Shown: positions 54,525 through 64,000 of the stretch, one piece after another
How the letters are laid out: each line of letters opens with the position of its first letter
Numbering within the stretch: the first letter of the stretch is position 1
DNA from: Epiperipatus broadwayi
Lineage: Eukaryota; Onychophora; Udeonychophora; Euonychophora; Peripatidae
Length of the DNA: 64,000 bases
Direction of reading: 5' to 3'
Assembly: GCA_028023455.1 (NCBI GenBank)
Contig: JAQFVV010012396.1
Coordinates: 8,594,085-8,658,084, forward strand
The notes under the pieces: model-generated
Told to the model about the DNA's origin: nothing
Database searches by the model: none
What the model saw: the letters and a program-made list of their open reading frames with translations, nothing else
Position numbers and translations under genes: made by a program

Positions 54525-55335
54525 TTTTTATTTTTTTGTCACCAAAATGAAATATATATTAAAATAGATTTCCAACGTTTCGACTATTTCTTTATTTTTT
54601 CTATAGTCTTTTTCAAGGAACTAAAAATATATAAAGAGGAGAAAAAAAAATCCATAAAATTTTTTAAAACAAACAAAAATAAAAATTCTGTCACATATAC
54701 ATACTATTTTGGAAAATATATTCTTTACTTACTATGATTTCTTTTCCCAACAGCTTCCAACTTTACATTTTGTCTAAGTAAACATTTTATTGTTACAAAA
54801 TATAGTTTTTTTATCATCTTATCTTCAATTAACACATTTTTACATTCATTTCTTGTTAAAAACAAAAACATACTAGTAAATTTCACAAAATATTTTTATT
54901 TTCTCTTCTATTTTCCTTTACAAGAATAGAAGAGAAAATAAAAATATTTTGTGAAATTTACTAGTATGTTTTTGTTTTTAACAAGAAATGAATGTAAAAA
55001 TGTGTTAATTGAAGATAAGATGATAAAAAAACTATATTTTGTAACAATAAAATGTTCATTTAAGCAAAATGTAAAGTTGGGAGCTGTTAGGAAAAAGAAA
55101 TCATAGTAAGTAAAGAATATATTTTCCAAAATAGTATGTATATGTAACAGGATTTTTATTTTTGTTTGTTTTAAAAAAATATATAATTTTTTTTTTTTGC
55201 CTTTTTATATATTTTTAGTTCCTTGAAAAAGACTATAGAAAAAAATAAAGAAATAGTCGAAACGTTGGAAATCTATTTTAATATATATTTCATTTTGGTG
55301 GCAAAAAAATAAAAAAACAAGTTTTTAAAAGATTT
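54525..55335. mobile_element. Family C large foldback element
   Basis: The left arm (about 54525-54918) and right arm (about 54922-55335) are near-perfect reverse complements of about 390 bp with almost no loop; the axis is near 54920. Shared landmarks are ACCAAATCTTTTAAAA at the outer end, TCCAACGTTTCGACTA and TAGTCTTTTTCAAGG, then TTACATTTTGTCTAAGTAAA. Differences are few. The minus frame at 55129-54908 is a by-product. Confidence 0.85.
54570..54620 (-). ncRNA. Hammerhead-like motif, family C
   Basis: On the minus strand: stem I TTCC pairs with GGAA; the core is TTGAAAA where CTGANGA is expected (C3 to U, G8 to A); then an extra A, stem II GACTAT/ATAGTC, GAAAC, GTT. Pairing is kept while the core has drifted, so activity is doubtful. 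The mirror copy lies at about 55222-55272 (plus). Confidence 0.45.
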
Positions 55336-56039
55336 GGTGTATGTTATAATTATTTTTTAAAAGTATTTTGACCACTTTTAATAAAGAATCTAAGGTGAAA
55401 GGGTTTATTTTTATTTACTTGTATTTTAAAAGTAAATTTTAAAAATAATTTTTTTCTTTTTCTATTCTTAAAATTTAATGTTTTATGTTTTGACGCGCGC
55501 CAGATAATCAAATTGTTTATAAAAGTAAACTAAAAAAAAAAAAAATCAAATTATTAATAAGTATTGCTATATTGAGAAATGTAGACAAGGAGTACATTTC
55601 ATTCTTATCTCATTTTCTTTTTTTGTTCTAACAAATTATAATAACCTGACCCTTTTCGTTCTGGTCTATCAGAATACTGGCTAACACTTTTTGGATGTTT
55701 TTAAGTTCTCAGCTAATTGTACTTGTTGCGTTTTTTAAGGGATTTTTTTTTATTGTTAAGAATAAAGAGTCTTAATATATTATATATCTTTTACAAGGAG
55801 GTAAAATTTCAATTTAATTAGAAATTTACAAAATCTATCAAATATAGGAAGTTATTTTTTACGTGAAAATAATTTCTATCTCTTATTTCAACTTGAATAA
55901 TTTATTTTTCCTTTTTTCTTAAAATATTTTATTTTGTTATAATTTTCATTTTTAATATAGGGAATTTGAACACAAACTTTCAAGCTCCCTTTAGCTATCC
56001 ACTACCTTATACAACTGATACACATGACCACACACACAC
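55336..56039. other. AT-rich spacer
   Basis: No gene seen. Confidence 0.5.
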
Positions 56040-56115
56040 ATGTGAAAAAGATAAATGATCTCCAATAAATGTATTTTGTGCTGAACCAGCACTCATCAAT
56101 TGGCAAATCCCCTAT
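56040..56115 (-). mobile_element. Family B fragment with hammerhead motif
   Basis: On the minus strand: CCAA, TTGATGA, stem II GTGCT/AGCAC with loop GGTTC, AAAA, a decayed stem III, and TTGG closing stem I at 56062-56103. It carries the same C3-to-T and G12-to-A changes as the copy at 29.6 kb. Only the ribozyme end of the element was recognised. Confidence 0.65.
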
Positions 56116-56328
56116 ATTGCATTTAAACTTCAAGTATATGAATTATGCTTGTATTTGAAATATATTAATTTCCATTTTTATATTCATAATTATTATTTTA
56201 AAATATACGCAATGTTTTAAAATAAAAAAATGATAATGACTATATGATTTATCATTTCTCCAAGTATAATATTGAATTTTAAAAATCGCACACATTTACT
56301 TTTCAGCAAAAAAACTTTTATTATTGAT

Positions 56329-56366
56329 TACAGTTTTGACTGTATCATGCAGTCTTCATCAGATCT
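56329..56366 (-). ncRNA. Hammerhead-like motif, family C
   Basis: On the minus strand: CTGATGA (fully canonical), an extra A, stem II GACTG/CAGTC with loop CATGATA, then AAAAC where GAAAC is expected. The downstream half is not convincing. The motif matches the one at 11.26 kb. Confidence 0.45.
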
Positions 56367-56779
56367 TAATATATTCTTTCAAATGTCCTCCATTTTACCC
56401 AAGTATAATGTAATTCTCCAGTCTATAGCATCTCTTCAGCAAACTTTTCTTCCCATTCACTAGTCTCTCACACGGTTTTCTTCTAGACCCTTTTATAATT
56501 TCTTCATCTCAGTTTAAGACTTACTATTTTTTCTAGCAAGTCATCCATCCAACTCCATGACATCATCTTGATTCTTTCAATGATAACCATGATATCTGTT
56601 TGATTATTCACATTTGATTTCTCTTTATTACTACTATAAAGTACACTTTTCCTTATCTTACTATGTAACCTAAAGTCTGTGTATATATTAAATACCCAGT
56701 CTCAAATCCCTAAGTAAAAGGACTAATTAGTACATCGATTAAAACTTATCTTTTAAAACACATAAATATATTTTCTGGT

Positions 56780-57650
56780 CAATGACAATATAAAATATGT
56801 GACTCTTAATGTAAGGGGACTAAATATATGGTATAAAGTTCACAACTTCATCAGTTCTTTGATAAAATACGTACTGATGTATTAACAATTACGGAAGTAC
56901 ATTTTAGGTCAGTATCAACACAAATATCTTTCAAGTGTTGTCTGATTATTGATATATAATTCCTTCTTTAAACAATCACCTAGCAAGAGATGTTGGTATT
57001 CTAATCAATAAAGATAAAAATATTTGTCATTAACAATACTTGAAGCATAGGGAACATCGTATAATCATACCTTTGAGTATTTTAAATATTAAAATTCTTA
57101 CTTGTGTATATCATTTATCCCAGAAGAAAAAACATATTGAGAAAATAATCAACCAAATACAATACCTTCAATCAAAAATCATGTCCCGAACATCAAAATA
57201 TATGAAATTTTAAGTGAAATATTTCTCTAGAGAATTAAATAAAAAAGAGAATATTCATTTTCAAGCAACAGTTTATTGACACTGATCATTTTCTCTTCTA
57301 ATTTCCAGTTAAGCCTTATCTATATAGTGGAATTTGGCATAATCCCAAGCCTATTAACTAAATGAACTTCAGTACATACATTAGACAAAAGATCTCATTT
57401 TATTTACAGCTAAATACTGATGATTTGTCAAAAATTAATATTAATGACTTTAACTTAAGAATATTATTGAATATATATCCAATAAGAAATTTATGAAGCA
57501 TTTACCATTAATCAATCAAATATTAATGAAAGATATTCACATCTTCAAACTATACAAGATAATTTACAAGAGGAATCTCTGACTTATTAAACAAGATTCC
57601 TTTACTTATTAATAGTCAAAAAATTAATATACTAAAAAATAAAAACAATT
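56780..57650 (+). pseudogene. LINE AP-endonuclease remnant (L1/Tx1-like), left part
   Basis: The plus strand reads TLNVRGLN, the start motif of AP-type LINE endonucleases, also present in LINE copy A as FNVRGLN. It is followed across frames by LTITEVHFRS (metal-binding Glu region), DVGILINKD, CVYHLSQKKK and later TDHF near 57280. Stops interrupt every 20-40 codons. The sequence after 57300 still looks like the following linker. Confidence 0.5.
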
Positions 57651-57654
57651 ATAC

Positions 57655-58150
57655 AGTCTGTGCTCATATATCCTATATATATATATATATTGGTACAAGT
57701 ATATAATAAGCCTGTATTTCACTTATTACATAATAGAGATGTCTGCCCAACCCTTGTATATGTATTAAATGGATTATGTTCTGTACATGGGGGTCAGATT
57801 GACTTTAGGTCAACATGGGTGTGACAAGAATCTTGGCCTCAGAATGGCCTTTGAGCATTCCATCATCAGATTTTCAATTGAATGGATGGTTGAACAATTG
57901 GTGTGTGGAGTGGATTGAAGCCTGTCCATTAAAGTATGAAGATTGGCTATCTTAATATAAATCTGAACACTTATTGCATATATGTGTAGAGATGATAATC
58001 TGAACCAACTAATGATTGCTGTTTTAGCATGAAATACATGTATTGGTGATTATTTATCTTTTCGACATCTATGTGTTCAAGTGTACCAGTGATATGAGAT
58101 AGAGTTGTGAATGGTGGGTCATGTGAAGTGTGTTAATATACCCTATATAT
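57655..58150 (+). mobile_element. Insertion carrying a decayed family B hammerhead
   Basis: It is less AT-rich than its flanks. It holds TGAACC then CCAA, CTAATGA, stem II TTGCT/AGCAT, GAAA and TTGG at 58005-58046, followed by ATTATTTATCTTTTCGACA, which matches the downstream side of the copy at 56.05 kb. The core has G5 changed to A. LINE-like sequence on both sides suggests it interrupts one element. Confidence 0.4.
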
Positions 58151-58640
58151 TAAATATTGTTCAAGATAATATTAGACAATAAAATTGGAAAAACTTAAAT
58201 GAATCATTTAATAAGCTGATCTGTATAACTATGAAATATGCTCAGATGAGATCACCTTATCAGAGATTCATTTATGCATTAAAAGAGAAAAGCATTAGTA
58301 TGAATAGAATTATAACATGGAATGCTGGTTACTAAAAATGTAATGTAGATTATACAAGAGTCCCAAGGTACAGTAGAAAAGAAAAAAGCTGGATAAATTA
58401 AAGAAGAGTATAGATTTCACAATAACAGATAGAAACTTGATAACTCCCCTGGATTAGAATAAGTTTAAAGTGTGATTTAAGAAAAACTACATAGAATTTT
58501 TAAAAACTTTTGATACATTGAAATATGTGAAATTGCCACTTGGGATTTAGTAGAAGAAAAAAATGCAACTAGTGTATGTCTTTAGCCACAAATTTCTAAA
58601 AAAAAAAGATCAAACTTAAATCCAGTATGGCCACAGAATT
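58151..58640 (+). pseudogene. Probable LINE linker remnant, right part
   Basis: Broken plus-strand frames with Lys/Asn-rich LINE-linker-like composition (NWKNLNESFNKL, MRSPYQRFIYALKEK). No RT motif was found. Its link to the endonuclease piece is inferred only from position and strand. Confidence 0.3.
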
Positions 58641-58984
58641 GCCTGCTAATGAGATTAAAATATTCAGCTAACATTTACATTTACCTCATATTTTCATATT
58701 TATATAAAAATTCCAGTCTGTAATGATATTGATAAGGTAGACCAATTGCAGAATTTTATTTCCATATATTGTTTAAACTGCACAATTTCATTCTTATAGT
58801 GCACTAGAAGTAATCATATGCCCTGCAGAAGCATGGGATATTGATATAATCCAGTGCTTATTCTATAACTTGCAATTTTCTGAGACTTATATGTAATAGT
58901 GAATGTAAGTATAAAGTGAGTCTAGATTAATAGGTGCCTCAGTTCTATGAAATCATGAATTCAAAGAAAATACCTTTTTGAAAG

Positions 58985-59100
58985 AACACATAGTCCAAAA
59001 GTTCCCAAAGTGGTCAATATCGCTCCCCTGGGATTGATTTTAGGGATCGATAGGTTCAATAAAAAAATTTGAGAGTTGATGACATCAAAAATAGATCCCT
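58985..59100. other. Possible hAT-type transposon end
   Basis: TCCCAAAGTGGTCAATATCG and CCCCTGGGATTGATTTTAG form a GC-richer phrase of the kind seen near ends of hAT elements. No matching second end or transposase was found. The Cys/His-containing frame at 59191-59373 beside it is not recognisable. Confidence 0.2.
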
Positions 59101-62100
59101 TTACTACTGCTATTTGTTTGTTACTTCAAAATATCTATGATTCCAATAGATGCCTAATTAAGAAGTAAAATAGTTTAAAAAAATACTTTTTTGATAAAAA
59201 AATTACCAAACTTGCGAACGAAAGGTAAAATATGTCATTTAAAAAAGACATGTAAAAACCATGAAAATACTTGTAGCACAAACATATCTGTGCATTTGGC
59301 TTATCAAACATATCAAAGCAAGTGCGGACATGAAAAACCATTGCATGTCGGCACTTGCAGTAGGACGAGATGATATTCAACATTAGCAAAATCTGTCAGC
59401 CTTGTACAATCATGCTTTCATAAAACACTATAAATTGGTTTATTTGATGTAATGTACTTATTTATGATTTGAACTTTGAATTTACTTATTTATTGAGGAT
59501 CAATACTACAAAAAAGAAAATCAGAGAACATATTTTATTTATTTGAGTTTGAACAAAAATCTTCTTTTTCAAGTACGTATATATTTTATCCTTTTTTTAT
59601 CACAGGGGCTGTCAAAATTATTTGTTAATAAAAGTTTTTATTCCTTATAATAATAATATAACTGAACCAAAAAAGAAATGCAGATAGTACAGCTTTGACT
59701 ATTTGAAGCTAAGATTTGTCCCGCCCAGAGTAAAAACAGCCTTATATTTGTCATATGTTTATGAATGAAAATGTTTTAGAAGTCAATGTGTGAATTTAGA
59801 TCTTGTATAAAATTTTAATGATTAATATTGTTATGCAATCATGCTATGTCACTTTACACATATTGTTAGACCTGGTAGATGTGTTATTATACTTATGAAT
59901 GTGTGTGCAAGTTGATGATGATGATGATTATTATTATTATTATCATCATCAATTCATGCATTGTATGGTTATCAATTGGTATGCAGCTTGGAGACAGGTA
60001 TCAATTGAGGCATTTTATGTATATATTTTTATTACTTTTGTATGTGTTAAGCCCTCTATGAAAGAGACCATAACTCAGTGTTTTTCAGCATTGCTTGCAT
60101 AAAATTACCATGAGCCTCTTTACATATTTTCCATCTTCCTCTTTGCCTATAATTTAGTATTAGTAAGTATTTTAAATATGTTAGAACATTTTAAGGCATG
60201 TCCATCTTTGAAATTATTTTATTAGCTCTACTGAAATTTAAATTTAAGTATTTTGTGAGTATTGGGCATATTTATTTCCTCGTGTCTCATAGGTATTAAT
60301 ATAGTTGTATTGTTTTAATTATTTTTGCATAATATTTGCTATCTTTGCCAAATCCATAAGAACTGTTTCCTTGTTGAATTTCAGACATCAGTGCCTATGT
60401 AAAGTATTTAATATCACCCTAGTGGTCTGTGTATAAGGTATATATGTGTTATTTTTCTCTGTGTACATAATAGTAAGAGAAATAGTATTAAATAAAATGT
60501 GAGAACTTCTTGAGTTATTAAAATTTTTGAAGGATTGCTTTGGAAGGGAATATTTTATTGTAAAATATACCAATATTTCTGTTAGTACAATTTGTTAAAT
60601 TAAAAGTCATACTTATTGTAAATATTTATTGTATTAAATACTATACTATCTTGTAAATAAATATGTTTGCTATTTATTAAATATATGTTTGTTTTCGTTG
60701 TCATTATTACATTCAGTTATGCAGGAAATCTAATTTAGTAAAGTTTTATCATTCATTATTTTATAAAAGAGTATCTTTCAATGGGCGCATAAAATTTATT
60801 TATCTATTTTGTTTATTACTTATTTCACCTCATTGTTATAAGGTACATACTACGTTAATTTGCCTTTATTTCAAATGTACTTTGTAATGTAGTTAGTAGC
60901 ATACAATTACCCTTTCTAGAGTTTGCATTATTTTTAGTAATTGATATAAGTTCATATTTGATAATAGAATTAAGTACGTTTGTAGATAGTACACATTAAA
61001 TATGTAAATAAGAAATTTCAAAATATGTTAGGAAGTGTTTTATATGTTAGCCATGTGTTATCTAAAGTGTTAGGATACTTTATTTTTGTTTGCATTTTTG
61101 TTTCCCTAAGATATAAGATATCTTATGATAAAGTCATAAGAGGAAGATAGAATATTTAATGCATAACTTAAACAGGTATTGGGCATAAAAGTGTTAAAGT
61201 GTATAATATAATAATCATTTTTCTTGTATCAAGTGCATGTGCTAACCCTGAGATATAGATAAAGTATAAATCCTGAGATAAGATTTACAATTTAAAAAGA
61301 ACTTGAGTTTAAATAATAAGAACGTAAGATAAATTTTTAATATAAGAAGAATCTGGTATTTTAGCATTTGTAGTTAAAGTATATTTGTCTATAAGAGAAC
61401 TCATTCTCTATAGAAAGCTCATAGCTATTATGATGACTACCCATGTGCCCTTTGTTCCATCCATATATATATATTGTAAGTATAACAATGTTATATTATA
61501 ATACTGGAGATAAAGTTGTTTAATAAAAATTCAATAATTGATTAATAAATATACAAACTGCCATTTATGTATATGTGCATGTGAACTTAAGAAATAAAAT
61601 TTTAAGCTGCCTAAAGGTTAACAAAAAGTAAAGGAAGAAAGAGAAAACTATTTTGTTCTCTTCTTTTATTTATTTAAAAAAAAACATAATATAATGTACC
61701 GAAATTTGTATCCACAACATGTTTAGTGACTATTTCCCTATTTAATATGATAAGATCTTATCATTATAAATACCATAAGGCTTTAAACTTAAACCATAGC
61801 TTGAACTTAAAATATCTTTTGTTACTATTATATTTTTTTGTATGTATAAATAGTTATGACTATGAATAGTTGTGATTCTATACAGAACCATTTTATTTAT
61901 TCATTATTAATAATTTTTTAAAAAAAACTTTATTAAGTTTGTGTCTGTAATACTATCCAAATATATGCTTTTTGCACACATATGCTAGTTAAAATTCGAA
62001 ACCCTGAGAAATCATATAATCCATTGGGGAATATGCTGGGATAGCCATAATAATTGATGATGATTGCTCCTTTAAAAAAATTTCCAAAAATAAACTTTAT

Positions 62101-62159
62101 TTTTAAGAAGTTTGGTATCTTTGAGTTTCTTTTTATTGAAACTGAAAAACAAATAAAAT
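59101..62159. other. AT-rich spacer
   Basis: About 3 kb with a small (GAT)n(TTA)n(TCA)n run at 59918-59950 and otherwise no gene, RNA gene or recognised repeat. Frames at 59879-60102 come from that run. Confidence 0.55.
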
Positions 62160-62380
62160 ACCTATTAAAACAGGCAAAACTCTCTATAGATATTGTCACT
62201 GAGTGCAAGCTAGAGTAATCAATGGATGCCAGAAGGCTTGTGCATAAAATTCCCATTTAGTACCTATTCATCCAATATCCCCAGACTAGTTTCTGGCTTG
62301 TGGCTTTCATCAGTGAAAAGCCTTGGATATGAGAGCACTGCACCTAGATTTTAGGATAACAAATAATGATCATGTGATGT
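62160..62380 (-). mobile_element. Family A repeat, minus orientation
   Basis: The order is AACAGGCAAAACTCTC, GCCAGAAGGCTTGTGCATAA, the ribozyme, then GAGAGCACTGCACCTAGAT, after which the family's inner part has been deleted directly to a TGATCATGTGATGTTTATTG-like piece. The deletion shortens the unit to about 220 bp. Confidence 0.75.
62278..62319 (-). ncRNA. Hammerhead ribozyme motif, family A, core intact
   Basis: On the minus strand: TTTTCA, CTGATGA, AAGCCACAAGCCA, GAAAC, TA, GTC, TGGGGA. All catalytic core bases are canonical. Stem I relies on several G-U wobbles, and stem II has one G-to-A change that weakens it. Confidence 0.7.
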
Positions 62381-62548
62381 TTATTGAACTTGAAATACTT
62401 TTGTGAGTACTTGTACTTTTAAATTATAGGTCATCATCATCATATTGGTTAATATTATATTTCTGAATTAAAATTTTTATTTGAATTTTATTAACCATTT
62501 ATTTTATTAGTTATTTGAACCAAAGTTTATTATACATATCTTGAAGAT

Positions 62549-62573
62549 CTCATTATCATCATCATCATCATCA
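62549..62573 (-). repeat. 3' tail of RTE LINE, (GAT)n in element sense
   Basis: TCATCATCATCATCATCA just beyond the RTE stop codon. RTE elements typically end in short tandem repeats rather than poly(A). Confidence 0.75.
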
Positions 62574-62580
62574 ACGATTA

Positions 62581-64000
62581 TCAATCCACTGCAGGATGAA
62601 GGTCTCTAAGTTTAATCCATCTTCTCTGATCTTTAGCTTCTCTTCTCCACAACACCCCTACACATTTTCTTATTTCATCCATCCATCTCACATGTGGTCT
62701 CTTTCTGGGTCTTTTACAATCTCTTGGAATCCAGTTTAAAATTTCAATTGTCCATCTATTATCATCTCTTCTAGAAATATGTCCAGCCCAACTCCATTTC
62801 AATCTTTTAATTTTTTCAATAAGGTCAGTAACACCTGTTTGTTGTCTTACCCATACATTGCATTTTCGATCTCTTCTTGTTACTCCCAACATACATCTCT
62901 CCATACTCCTTTGAGTGGTCTGAAGTCTCTGTATTGCTCTTCTATTAAGTGTCCAAGTCTCAGATCCATAAGTAAGAGCTGGTAAAACACATTTGTTAAA
63001 AACCATCCTTTTCAAACACATAGGCATATTTCCTTTTAGTATCAAGTTATTTCTACCAAAAGCACTCCAACCAAGTTTAATTCTATGATTAATTTCCTCC
63101 ATTATGTTTCCATCTGTATTAATAATCTGACCAAGGTATTTGTAACTGTTAACTTCTTCTAATTCTTCATAATCAATCTTTATTTTCATATTTTGAGCAA
63201 ATCGATTAAACATTACTTTAGTCTTTTTAACATTTATCTTTAGTCCTACTTTTCTACTTTCATCTACTAACTCCTGCAACATTTCCTGCAGCTCTGAAGC
63301 ATTATTTGCAAAAACAACTACATCATCTGTGAAATCTAAATGACTTAAATACTCTCCATTTACTTTCACTACTTTAGTTTCCCATTTTAATCCACAAAAT
63401 ACTTCTTGCAGCACTGCTGTAAAGAGTTTTGGAGATATGGAGTCACCTTGTCTTACACCTTTCTCAATGTTGATTTTTCCAGTATCATTATGTAATCTAA
63501 TTGTTGCTGTTGCATTTTTATAAATATTCTTTAAAATATGACAATATCCTGGATCTATACCTTGATGATCCAATGCTTTAATCACTGAAGAAATGTGTAT
63601 AGAATCAAATGCCTTTTCATAATCTACAAATCCAAAACATAAGGACAACTCATATTCCTTTGTCCTTTCTATGACTTCTCTCAATACCTGGATATGATCT
63701 ACTGTACTAAAACCACTTTTAAATCCAGCTTGTTCTCTTGGTTGGTGGAAATCCAAAGTTCTCTGTAGACGAGTTGTAATTATCTTGGTAAAAATTTTAT
63801 ATAAAACTGATAAAAGGCTGATAGGTCTGTAATTTCTAATATCTTCTTTATCACCTTTTTTAAATATTAATATTATTACTGCATTCTTCCAATCTTCCGG
63901 TACATCTTTATCATTTAGACATTTGGTATATAACTTTGCTAAAATTGTTTCTATTTTTTCACCTGCTTCTTTTAATATATTAATTATAATTCCATCATTT
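62581..64000 (-). CDS. RTE-class LINE reverse transcriptase, uninterrupted, 5' off window
   Basis: The frame is open on the minus strand from the window edge to TGA at 62583-62581, at least 472 codons; the ATG at 63756 is internal. It covers RT fingers (NYRPISLLSVLYKIFTK just upstream of that Met), the palm with VDYEKAFDS, GVRQGDSISPKLF and LDFTDDVVVFAN, the thumb, YKYLGQIIN, LTYGSETWTLNRRAIQRLQ, then MLGVTRRDR, WAGHISRRDD, W-x-P-R and a final LHPAVD. This is the usual full C-terminal layout of RTE ORF2. The enzyme would copy its own RNA at a nicked target; the endonuclease must lie beyond the window. The catalytic loop is FTDD where the sister copy at 26.8 kb has FADD; both Asp are kept. With no stops in 1.4 kb it is a young insertion. 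Confidence 0.93.
   Translation of the reverse strand, partial: NDGIIINILKEAGEKIETILAKLYTKCLNDKDVPEDWKNAVIILIFKKGDKEDIRNYRPISLLSVLYKIFTKIITTRLQRTLDFHQPREQAGFKSGFSTVDHIQVLREVIERTKEYELSLCFGFVDYEKAFDSIHISSVIKALDHQGIDPGYCHILKNIYKNATATIRLHNDTGKINIEKGVRQGDSISPKLFTAVLQEVFCGLKWETKVVKVNGEYLSHLDFTDDVVVFANNASELQEMLQELVDESRKVGLKINVKKTKVMFNRFAQNMKIKIDYEELEEVNSYKYLGQIINTDGNIMEEINHRIKLGWSAFGRNNLILKGNMPMCLKRMVFNKCVLPALTYGSETWTLNRRAIQRLQTTQRSMERCMLGVTRRDRKCNVWVRQQTGVTDLIEKIKRLKWSWAGHISRRDDNRWTIEILNWIPRDCKRPRKRPHVRWMDEIRKCVGVLWRREAKDQRRWIKLRDLHPAVD

Noticed and set aside
59191-59373. Cys/His-containing 60-codon plus-strand frame as zinc-finger gene
   Set aside because: Spacing does not match a known finger, and an equally long frame lies antisense. 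No support either way.

Overview
The window looks like gene-poor, AT-rich animal nuclear DNA. It has no operons or compact genes, the open frames are short and broken, and it carries long runs of TTA, TA, GATA and GACA repeats with remnants of several retrotransposon classes. The mix (RTE LINEs with a TGA/ATC-type 3' tail, Tx1/L1-like LINEs set in trinucleotide microsatellites, Ty3/gypsy pieces, hammerhead-bearing repeats) fits a repeat-rich marine invertebrate, perhaps a mollusc such as a cephalopod. That assignment is inference. No complete host gene was recognised. The best host-like candidate is a short terminal-exon-like frame at 8825-8977 (minus).

Layout. 1-1135: coiled-coil Gag/ORF1-like remnant (minus). 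1.1-12.8 kb: AT-rich spacer with the exon candidate, a worn RTE piece (9.96-10.29 kb) and a foldback (11.19-11.45 kb). 12.8-19.3 kb: several copies of a dispersed repeat, here called family A. 19.4-23.5 kb: rearranged LTR-retrotransposon Gag/protease remnants with direct and inverted duplications. 25.4-27.5 kb: broken RTE LINE (plus). 28.0 kb: TA microsatellite. 29.2-29.95 kb: nested inverted repeat of family B. 30.6-31.7 kb: 1.1-kb inverted repeat of family A. 36.6-45.2 kb: two Tx1/L1-like LINEs (minus) lying head-to-tail between TTA/ATG microsatellites. 46.2-47.7 kb: LTR-element leader and Gag remnant. 50.6-50.95 and 54.5-55.3 kb: foldbacks of family C. 51.1-52.7 kb: TATC and GATA/GACA arrays in opposite orientation. 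52.7-53.4 kb: gypsy integrase C-terminus, polypurine tract and LTR start. 56.0-58.6 kb: LINE endonuclease remnant split by another repeat. 62.2-64 kb: family A copy and an uninterrupted RTE reverse transcriptase running off the right edge.

Main observation. Three dispersed repeat families carry hammerhead ribozyme motifs or hammerhead-like derivatives. Families A and B each have copies with the complete conserved core, a 2-bp stem III and a compensating stem I. Most copies sit in long inverted repeats, and family A units recur at about 447-466 bp in tandem. This resembles the hammerhead-bearing terminal repeats of Penelope-like elements and retrozymes. The second observation is that both Tx1/L1-like LINEs abut trinucleotide microsatellites at both ends, which suggests microsatellite-targeted insertion.
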